Source of the DNA: Lachnospiraceae bacterium UBA4317
GTDB taxonomy: Bacteria; Bacillota_A; Clostridia; Lachnospirales; Lachnospiraceae
NCBI GenBank assembly: GCA_002394525.1
Contig: DGUF01000149.1
Coordinates: 341 to 11,410, forward strand
Direction: 5' to 3'
DNA: 11,070 nt
Shown: positions 1-5,212 of the stretch, in pieces
How the letters are laid out: each line of letters begins with the position of its first letter
Position numbering within the stretch: the first letter of the stretch is position 1
Position numbers and translations under genes: made by a program
The notes under the pieces: model-generated
What the model was told of the DNA's origin: nothing
Seen by the model: the letters and a program-made list of their open reading frames with translations, nothing else
The model's database searches: none

Positions 1-310
1 AGGTTTGTGACGGGGCACAAACCTCCTGTGATGTCAACGAGAAATCGTCTTCACGAATTTCTCGTTGACGATGCCTGCGCACTTACGTGCTCCGGCATGC
101 TGCGGAAAGAATAAACATTTCTGACAATACATGGCGCCGCCGCTGTCCGGTCCCGGGCAGCGGCGGCGCTTATTTATGCGCAGGATTTTTGGATGCAGCA
201 CGGTATGCGGAACATCTTTGCTTCGCAAAGCTGTTGAGAAGCCGGCTGCCGGTCACTTCAGGACATCCTTCCGGAATGCCGGAAAATGTCTCCGGACCAG
301 GGGAAGGCTC
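1..310. other. Gene-free stretch with serial hairpins at left edge
   Basis: No convincing gene lies here; the short open frames are unsupported. The stretch holds several inverted repeats in a row. Arms 1-9 and 16-24 (AGGTTTGTG/CACAAACCT) are perfect. Arms 33-45 and 57-69 (GTCAACGAGAAAT/ATTTCTCGTTGAC) are perfect over 13 bp and extend inward by 3 bp with one bulge. Arms 71-75 and 94-98 enclose an inner 4-bp stem. A very GC-rich stem lies at 134-169. Arms 211-221 and 225-235 match with one mismatch. Arms 262-274 and 279-290 form TTCCGG/CCGGAA flanked by GACAT/ATGTC. On the minus strand an AGGAGG motif (21-26) overlaps the outermost hairpin, so it could belong to the leader of a minus-strand gene beyond the edge. 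Equally, it could be the 3' region of a plus-strand gene. The context needed to decide is outside the window. Confidence 0.6.
134..175 (+). terminator. GC-rich stem-loop, possible (bidirectional) terminator
   Basis: GCGCCGCCGCTG (134-145) pairs perfectly with CAGCGGCGGCGC (158-169), and the pairing can extend 3 bp into the loop. On the plus strand the stem is followed by TTATTTAT, a modest T-rich tail that suits termination of a plus-strand gene lying left of the window. On the minus strand the downstream sequence (CATGTATTG) is a poor tail, so its use by the membrane protein gene ending at 311 is less certain. No continuous U tract is present, hence moderate confidence. Confidence 0.45.
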
Positions 311-1261
311 TTACCTGTCCTCTCTTCCCTCTCTTCTGCGGTAATGGCCCAGATGGCCCAGGGCCGACTCGGGAAGAACGATCCTGACGGGAGTCGCGGC
401 AGAGACCACGGACTTGATCACATAGATGAAGAAGACCAGGACCAGGATCGGGATCACACAGGATGTGATGATCATGACCGCGATGGACTCCATGAAATTG
501 TTGAGGACCGTCTCAAGCTCCTTGAGCTTTTCCTCCGAGACCTGGGTCAGATTGGACACAACGTCCGTAGTCCCCTCGGTCACGGCCCGGGGAATTCCCC
601 GGATCTTGTCCCAGAGGCTCTGGTCATCCTGCGTTGCGGCTGTGGAGGCGCTCTCCTCCTTCTGCAGGTCAGCCGTGGACGCCCCGCCGCTGATCTCTTC
701 TGTGACCTCCTCCGAGCTCTCCAGCGCGCTCTCGATCGAGGCCTTATAGGTCGTCTCGATCATATCCGTGATGGCGACACTGGCCGGAATGACAAAGGTC
801 AGGGCGATGCCCAACAGACTGATCTTGAGGGCCGCCGACCGGATCTCATGCTTCTTCAGGGCCAGGTCAATGCACAAGAGCCCCATGGCGATGGGGACCA
901 GGTAGCGGAAGGTCACCAGGCCCATGACCGTCACCAGATATTTTTCCAGATAGATGGCGCAGAGGACGATCAGCAGATACTGGCTCAGGTCAGCCAGCTT
1001 GTTGGCGATCGGCGTGGCCGCGTCTCCCGGCAGGAGGGTGATGGCGATCGCCGTGCCCGTCGCCGCCGTGGTCAGCTCCTGCACATCCTTCTTTTTGGCG
1101 TCCAGGGATTCCAGCGTGTGGGCATTCCTCTTGGGAGAAGTCACGATGGGCGTCACAACAAAGACCGAGAGCAGGGCGGCAAGAAGATAGACCAGGAGCC
1201 GCACCCACCATTTTTTCCAGATTCTGCGGATTTCATCTTCGATTCTTTTTTCCTTTTCCAT
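311..1261 (-). CDS. Hypothetical multi-pass membrane protein
   Basis: A 316-residue protein that I cannot place in a named family. The N terminus is short and charged. Hydrophobic segments fall at about 21-40, 93-132 (probably two helices), 145-165 and 260-284. Between the first two lies a small-residue stretch ending in the motif LLPGDAATPIANKL (about 76-89). Residues 175-258 are polar and Ser/Glu/Thr-rich, then come a last helix and a basic tail. This suggests an integral membrane protein with one sizeable soluble loop; nothing points to a catalytic activity. The start at 1261 is chosen because AGGAGGT (1273-1279) sits about 11 nt upstream and a charged Met-Glu-Lys-Glu N terminus leads into the first helix. 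An in-frame ATG at 1399 would only add residues encoded by the repeat spacer. It follows lepB on the same strand after 221 nt and has its own candidate promoter in the spacer. Confidence 0.8.
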   Translation of the reverse strand: MEKEKRIEDEIRRIWKKWWVRLLVYLLAALLSVFVVTPIVTSPKRNAHTLESLDAKKKDVQELTTAATGTAIAITLLPGDAATPIANKLADLSQYLLIVLCAIYLEKYLVTVMGLVTFRYLVPIAMGLLCIDLALKKHEIRSAALKISLLGIALTFVIPASVAITDMIETTYKASIESALESSEEVTEEISGGASTADLQKEESASTAATQDDQSLWDKIRGIPRAVTEGTTDVVSNLTQVSEEKLKELETVLNNFMESIAVMIITSCVIPILVLVFFIYVIKSVVSAATPVRIVLPESALGHLGHYRRREGREDR

Positions 1262-1464
1262 ACCAGCCTTATACCTCCTGTCAAGAATCCTGTCTGTATA
1301 ACAGCCTTTAAAACCTCCTGTCAAAAGTCCTGTCTGTATAAGAGCCTTAAAACCTCCTGCCGGGAATCCTGCTGTTATTAATCTCGCATTTCCCTGCACT
1401 TTCGTTACAGTCCTAAGGCCTCCTGCGTCCGCTGCACCTTCGTTACAGCCTTAAGGCCTCCTGC
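1262..1464 (-). repeat. Degenerate ~39-nt repeats, each with an SD-like motif
   Basis: Read on the minus strand, CAGGAGG recurs five times; its plus-strand complements start near 1273, 1313, 1352, 1418 and 1456. Spacings are 40, 39, 66 and 38 nt. The two units nearest the downstream gene share AGGAGGTTTTAA, then GGCT, TTATACAGACAGGA and a TTGA-containing end. The two farther units share GCAGGAGGCCTTA, then CTGTAACGAA and GTGCAG. The copy at 1273-1280 is the working ribosome binding site of the membrane protein gene. The mix of 39- and 40-nt periods breaks any reading frame, so this is not coding sequence. The repeats diverge from each other, which argues against assembly error or a CRISPR array. 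Confidence 0.75.
1295..1324 (-). promoter_or_regulatory. Candidate sigma-A promoter inside the repeat spacer
   Basis: On the minus strand TTGACA (1319-1324) is a perfect -35 hexamer, separated by 18 nt from TATACA (1295-1300), a 4/6 match to the -10 consensus. Transcription would begin near 1288, giving a leader of about 27 nt that contains AGGAGGT and the ATG at 1261. The neighbouring unit keeps the -10-like TATACA at 1335-1340 but has lost the -35 match. This is a consensus match only. Confidence 0.45.
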
Positions 1465-1482
1465 ACCCGCTGCCCCTTCTGC

Positions 1483-2604
1483 TTATTCGTACCACTCTCC
1501 GTGGCGGAGGATCCTGAATTTCCGGAAATAGGTGAAGATGGCCTTGCCCAGGATCTTGTCCTTGCGCACATAGGAGTAGGGCTCCGCCTCCTCCATGGTA
1601 TCCGCCAGGCCCTCATTCACGGCGTTTTCGGCCCAGTAGCGGGCGTCCTCCGACCAGTTGCGGTTGTCGCCCAGCATGAGATAGCTGTTCTCCGGCACGT
1701 GGAATTCGAAGTCGGTATTCATGACTTCCCACTCCTCCTTGAGGTAGCCCTCGGGAAGAGGCTGGTCGGAATCATTGATGTAGATCCCGCTGTCTCTGAT
1801 GCGGACCGTCTCACCGGGCAGGCCGACGATCCTCTTGATATAGATTCTTTTTTCATCGACCGGATAGTGGAAGATCACGATATCCCCTCTCTCGGGCTCC
1901 GCGAACCAGTAGCTGAAGCGGGCCCCGATCAGGCGGTCATGGGTCATGATCGTATCCTCCATGGAACCGGAGGGGATCACGGCGTTGATGATGATGAAGC
2001 GGGTGAGGAAGAGGGCGACGCAGAACATGATGACAAAGGATTTGACCCAGCTCACCACTTCCTCTATAAAAGCCTTCCTCTTAGCTTCCTTCTTTGCCCT
2101 GCGCCTCTGCGCGGCAGTTTCCTCCCGGTCCGCCTGGCTGCCTGTCCCGGTCTCCGGAGCGGCCCCGTCCATGTCTGCACGGCCGGCACTGCTGCCCGAG
2201 GAGGCACTGTCAAGACCTGTCCGGCCGGCACTACTGCCCGAGGCGGCTGTCTCACGGTCTGCCTGGCCTCCTGCACTGCCGCCCGCGGCTCCTGCCTCAG
2301 GGCCTGCCTGGCTGCCGGCACCACTGCCCGGGGAGGCACTGTCAAGACCTGTCCGGCCGGCACTGCCGCCCGAGGAGGCACTGTCAAGGCCTGTCCGGCC
2401 GGCACTGCCGCCCGCGGAGGCTCCGGTCCCGTCCGGCAGGCCCCCGGCTTCTCTCCCGGAGGTCCGGCCGGCTTCTCTCCCGGCCGGGCTGTCCAAACCG
2501 CCAGTCCCGCCTCCCGGAGTGCCGGCGCCCCCCGCAGGGGCCTCATATTTATCTGCAGCTTCTATTTCCGGGATTTCTCCCGGCCGTCTCCTGTTTTCTT
2601 CCAT
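1483..2604 (-). CDS. lepB: Type I signal peptidase with repetitive N-terminal extension
   Basis: This enzyme cleaves signal peptides from exported proteins at the outer face of the membrane by a Ser/Lys dyad. Counting from the ATG at 2604 (373 aa), the core begins near residue 178 with a basic stretch and one membrane segment (about 187-207). Box B is IPSGSMEDT with nucleophile Ser214. Box D is YIKRIVGLPGE with general base Lys257. Box E begins GDNRNWSEDAR near 312. The first 165 or so residues are unusual: rich in Gly, Ala and Ser, with the 14-residue unit SAGRTGLDSAS seen at 67, 81, 125 and (degenerate) 139. Topology predicts a cytoplasmic extension. Bacillota SipS-type enzymes are usually about 170-200 aa, so it doubles the protein. 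The ATG lies 2 nt after the SGNH hydrolase stop with AGG 5 nt upstream; a GTG at 2610 overlapping that stop is an alternative. Translational coupling is likely. Confidence 0.93.
   Translation of the reverse strand: MEENRRRPGEIPEIEAADKYEAPAGGAGTPGGGTGGLDSPAGREAGRTSGREAGGLPDGTGASAGGSAGRTGLDSASSGGSAGRTGLDSASPGSGAGSQAGPEAGAAGGSAGGQADRETAASGSSAGRTGLDSASSGSSAGRADMDGAAPETGTGSQADREETAAQRRRAKKEAKRKAFIEEVVSWVKSFVIMFCVALFLTRFIIINAVIPSGSMEDTIMTHDRLIGARFSYWFAEPERGDIVIFHYPVDEKRIYIKRIVGLPGETVRIRDSGIYINDSDQPLPEGYLKEEWEVMNTDFEFHVPENSYLMLGDNRNWSEDARYWAENAVNEGLADTMEEAEPYSYVRKDKILGKAIFTYFRKFRILRHGEWYE
2158..2400 (-). repeat. 42-nt in-frame tandem repeats in lepB
   Basis: The coding DNA repeats as well as the protein. 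A stretch of roughly 30 nt beginning GAGGCACTGTCAAG (plus strand) occurs near 2204, 2333 and 2375 with almost no differences. The two right-hand copies are exactly one 42-nt unit apart. The nearly identical nucleotide copies imply recent duplication or conversion, because synonymous drift has not accumulated. The period is a multiple of three, so gain or loss of units keeps the frame. A more degenerate copy lies further left. Confidence 0.8.
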
Positions 2605-2606
2605 GT

Positions 2607-3359
2607 TCACCTGTCTTCTTTCAGCCGCCCCGCATCCGCTGTCATCCCGGGAGCTCCCGCCGACGCAGGGGTCTGCGCGGCGATTCCTGCCAGGACCTCT
2701 GCCATATGGTCCGCGAAAGCGGCGTGTCCCTCCGGTGAGAGATGGACCCCGTCATAGGCAAAGGCCAGGGGCCATTCCGACGCGTCCGCGAACAGGACAT
2801 TCCTGTAGGCGGCCAGCTCCCCGTAGTACTGCGACAGCTTTTTTCCCTCTTTAAAATAGATCTGCGCATAGGTCCTGTCCCCGCAGACATAGGGCTCAGC
2901 ATAGGACTGGTCCGTGAGCACGATCTCCGGAGGGGCGATGATCAGGATGGCCGGCCCTGCCGGCTCCCCGGAAGCCTGTAAAGGGTCTTCCTCCCGCGCC
3001 GGGCCCTGTCCATGATCTCCCGCCGCCTCCTGCACAAAGCTGATCAGCTCATTCATCCGTCTGGCTGTCTTCGCCGCGTCCGGACGCAGGGTACTGAGCA
3101 GGTCGTTGGTGCCCAGCATGACCGCGAACAGGTCAAAGGGCTTGGCCTGCCGGATCAGGCTGCGGAGGTAATTCCATTCATAGCTGGTCACAGGCAGGGC
3201 GCGGCCGGGAAGCCCGTCCGCCTCGATCATCCAGGAATCCTCCAGCCGGTCCTGCAGCAGGGTCGTCCACCGCTCCCCGCGGGGGTAGCGGCCGCCCATA
3301 AAGCCGGCCGGATCATAGCCATATGTGTTGGAGTCCCCGAAAAACAGAGCTTTTTTCAA
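2607..3359 (-). CDS. SGNH/GDSL-family hydrolase
   Basis: A 250-residue, probably cytosolic esterase-type hydrolase of the SGNH superfamily. All four blocks are visible: block I GDSNTYG with nucleophile Ser10, block II Gly in GLPGR (Gly52), block III GTND with Asn85, and block V DGVHLSPEGH with Asp203 and His206. No signal peptide is seen. The real substrate (acyl ester, acetylated sugar, thioester) cannot be read from sequence. Residues 112-136 form a hydrophilic low-complexity insertion and the last 25 residues are Ala/Gly-rich. Translation must start at TTG (3359-3357): the first ATG codes residue 21, after the catalytic Ser, and AAAGGGA lies about 9 nt upstream of the TTG. Its stop is 2 nt from the lepB ATG and overlaps a possible lepB GTG, so the two are co-transcribed and probably coupled. 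A function tied to envelope or exported lipid/glycan metabolism is an inference from context only. Confidence 0.88.
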   Translation of the reverse strand: MKKALFFGDSNTYGYDPAGFMGGRYPRGERWTTLLQDRLEDSWMIEADGLPGRALPVTSYEWNYLRSLIRQAKPFDLFAVMLGTNDLLSTLRPDAAKTARRMNELISFVQEAAGDHGQGPAREEDPLQASGEPAGPAILIIAPPEIVLTDQSYAEPYVCGDRTYAQIYFKEGKKLSQYYGELAAYRNVLFADASEWPLAFAYDGVHLSPEGHAAFADHMAEVLAGIAAQTPASAGAPGMTADAGRLKEDR

Positions 3360-3386
3360 TCTAGTGATCCCTTTCTAAGGAACTGT

Positions 3387-3415
3387 AAAAAAAATGAACT
3401 GAGCAGATTTCTCAG
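3387..3415 (-). terminator. Weak intrinsic terminator candidate after the permease gene
   Basis: On the minus strand CTGAG (3411-3415) pairs with CTCAG (3399-3403) around a 7-nt loop. It is followed, after TTCA, by a run of eight T (3387-3394). The stem is only 5 bp and the T run is offset, so it may give partial termination. A second stem at 3435-3457 spans the permease stop codon but has a T-rich tail only in the plus direction. Confidence 0.4.
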
Positions 3416-3444
3416 AATGGTTTTTCTTCCTCTTACAGGGCCTC

Positions 3445-4929
3445 TTACGAGGCCTGTTTTGCCTTTTTCCGTCTTTTTCTCTTCTTTTCCCCGCCGGGCA
3501 CAGCCAATTCCGCAGTCCTGGCGGCCACGAGACGGTCGATGACCTTGTCAAACTGGATCTTGAGGAAGGCTGCGACCGGGACCGCAAAGAGCATTCCGAC
3601 GATCCCGCCGACTGCGCCGCCGATGATCAAAGCCGCGATGACCAGCATGGGATGGACATCGATGCTGCTGCTCAGGAGGCGGGGATTGATCACATTGCCG
3701 TCGATGGTCTGGATCACGAAGAGGATCACGATGGCCACCAGGAGCCTCCGCCAGTCACCGGTCAGAAGGGTGACGATGATGGTCGAGCCATAGGCCACGA
3801 CGGGGCCCAGGTAGGGGATGAGGTTGCCGATCCCGCTCAGGATCCCGATAATGACCGCGTATTTGACGCCGATCAGAGACAGGGCCACGCTGACCAGGAC
3901 CGCCATGATCAGGGCGTCGATCAGCTGTCCCCTTATATATCCGGAAAAGACCGCGTCCGCGTCCATGGCCAGCAGATGGAATCTGTGCCTGGTCTTTTTT
4001 CCGCCGACAGCCGTCAGCACCCGGTTCCAGTAGCGCCGCAGGCCCTTGCCGTCCAGCAGAAAGTAGATAGAAAAGATCACAGCAAACAGGCCGCTGGTCA
4101 GCATACCGCCGATGTGGCCGATGGCACCGGTGATCCCGCTGCTCAGACCCTTCGTAAGTCCCGCGAGGAAGCTGCTGATCCCCTTCATAGCCTCAGCGGT
4201 CTCCTTGGAGGAAATGTTCAGCCTGGCCAGCCACTCATTGATGGTACTGTTAAAGCTCCTGAGCATGGCCGCGAATGACTCAAAGAGAATGACGATATCC
4301 TCGACGCTGGCGATCCTGAGACTGCTCGTGAGAGCCGACGCCGCCAGGGACAGAAGAAGCACCACGACCAGCAGGGCCAGGACGCAGGTGATGGCGACGG
4401 CTGCCGTGTGCCGGCGGGCCGGCTTCCTGCGGAACAGGCTGGTCCTGCGCAGCTTCTTTTCAAAAAAGCCGACGGCAGGCGCCAGGATATAGGCCAGGAC
4501 AAAGCCCCAGAAGAGGGGCATCAGCAGGATGCCAACTGTCCGTATGCCTTTCAGGACAGCCGACAGGATGGGGCCCAGGTTATCCACGGCCCGCAGCAGG
4601 ACAAAGCAGATCACCGCTGTGAAGATCACATACCTGGCGATCATCGTATAATGGATCCGCCGGCTCCTGTGAAGAGCTTTTTCCTCCTCCGTATAGCCCT
4701 TACCTCCTGTATTCCCGGCCGCCTCCGCTCCTTTGGCTGAGGCAGCTTTGGGAACAGAAGAGGCCGCGTCCGCCTCTTTGGATCCCGAAGCCGGCGCCTG
4801 GTCCCTGCGGGCCTGCGCTTCCGATGCCCGGTCCGGCGCAGGGCTCTTTACGGCCGCCTGTGCCTCCTCCCTTCCGTTCCTGATCTGGTCTGCCGAAGGC
4901 TTAACCCCCATTTTCACAATACTTTCCAT
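3445..4929 (-). CDS. AI-2E family transporter (PerM/YtvI-like permease)
   Basis: A 494-residue integral membrane protein of the AI-2E (formerly UPF0118) family. Family marks in order: paired helices at about 97-113 and 132-152, a helix at 176-200, a long loop (205-275), then 278-292, FSGYIRGQLIDA (328-339), helices at 338-362, GNLIPYLGP (368-376), a helix at 395-408, NPRLLSSSIDVHPM (415-428) and closing hydrophobic stretch 429-457. The family name comes from an autoinducer-2 export report in E. coli; many members do other things, including Na+/H+ exchange in Bacillus-type homologues, so the substrate here is open. Residues 1-90 form an Ala/Glu/Lys-rich low-complexity cytoplasmic extension; the C-terminal tail is Lys/Arg-rich. 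AGGGG about 7 nt before ATG 4929 supports the start. It precedes the SGNH gene by 85 nt, with a weak terminator candidate between them. Confidence 0.9.
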   Translation of the reverse strand: MESIVKMGVKPSADQIRNGREEAQAAVKSPAPDRASEAQARRDQAPASGSKEADAASSVPKAASAKGAEAAGNTGGKGYTEEEKALHRSRRIHYTMIARYVIFTAVICFVLLRAVDNLGPILSAVLKGIRTVGILLMPLFWGFVLAYILAPAVGFFEKKLRRTSLFRRKPARRHTAAVAITCVLALLVVVLLLSLAASALTSSLRIASVEDIVILFESFAAMLRSFNSTINEWLARLNISSKETAEAMKGISSFLAGLTKGLSSGITGAIGHIGGMLTSGLFAVIFSIYFLLDGKGLRRYWNRVLTAVGGKKTRHRFHLLAMDADAVFSGYIRGQLIDALIMAVLVSVALSLIGVKYAVIIGILSGIGNLIPYLGPVVAYGSTIIVTLLTGDWRRLLVAIVILFVIQTIDGNVINPRLLSSSIDVHPMLVIAALIIGGAVGGIVGMLFAVPVAAFLKIQFDKVIDRLVAARTAELAVPGGEKKRKRRKKAKQAS

Positions 4930-4987
4930 AGTCGTGCCCCTGTATGTTTGATCCGTATCTTATTATTTGCAAAAAAAGCCAACTATT

Positions 4988-4996
4988 ATTGTAGCA
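4988..4996 (-). promoter_or_regulatory. Candidate extended -10 promoter for the permease gene
   Basis: On the minus strand TGCTACAAT (4988-4996) is an extended -10 element (TGn plus TACAAT, 5/6 match). No good -35 is found 16-18 nt upstream, which the TGn motif can offset. Transcription would start near 4981, leaving a leader of about 50 nt before the ATG at 4929. Confidence 0.4.
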
Positions 4997-5051
4997 TGCT
5001 TTCATCCCTTCCTGCCACCGGTTTTCCATTGTTTTTTCGGGGTTTCCTCTC

Positions 5052-5074
5052 AAAAAGGGGATTCCGGCAGCCCC
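5052..5074 (-). terminator. Possible terminator of the folC-fusion transcript
   Basis: On the minus strand GGGG (5071-5074) and CCCC (5057-5060) can pair around a 10-nt loop, directly followed by TTTTT (5052-5056). The stem is only 4 bp but all G:C. It lies about 140 nt beyond the stop codon, between the two minus-strand genes, where a terminator is expected. Confidence 0.3.
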
Positions 5075-5212
5075 AATGGCGGATCGCCGGCATCCCCGAA
5101 GGCGATGACACTGCCCTTGTACCGGGGGATCCGCTTTGCGCCGATTTCCTGCTACGGTATGTTAAGACCCTGCCGCTGCCCAGGGGGTGCCCCGAAAGTC
5201 CGCATGGAGAAA

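Larger units (their letters stand above)
4930..5212. other. Intergenic region between folC fusion and permease gene
   Basis: A 283-nt spacer with no supportable gene. From the minus-strand viewpoint it holds, in order, the 3' end of the folC-fusion transcript, a CATCGCC-TTCG-GGGATG hairpin (about 5093-5109), a GGGG/CCCC stem followed by five T, and then a candidate promoter for the permease gene. Short plus-strand open frames across it have no ribosome binding site or recognisable protein. Confidence 0.55.

Noticed and set aside
34..228. Small minus-strand frame in the left-edge hairpin region
   Set aside because: It runs through the GC-rich stem and other hairpins, lacks an SD at its start, and has an atypical composition.
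131..1381. Long plus-strand open frame opposite the membrane protein gene
   Set aside because: It is rich in His, Gln, Asp and Arg without hydrophobic core or domains, has no ribosome binding site, and lies antisense to a frame with clear membrane helices. Long antisense frames are common in GC-rich genes.
1262..1399. Upstream ATG at 1399 as the start of the membrane protein
   Set aside because: It would translate the repeat spacer, where unit periods of 39 and 40 nt do not keep frame, and it lacks a well-placed SD, while the ATG at 1261 has one.
1501..2757. Plus-strand open frame opposite lepB
   Set aside because: Antisense to intact signal peptidase motifs; its Cys/Ala/Gly repeats simply mirror the lepB repeats.
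3435..3457. Plus-strand terminator hairpin at the permease stop
   Set aside because: The stem plus T-rich tail fits only plus-strand transcription, and no plus-strand gene precedes it; on the minus strand it has an A-rich tail. It may just reflect local symmetry around the stop codon.
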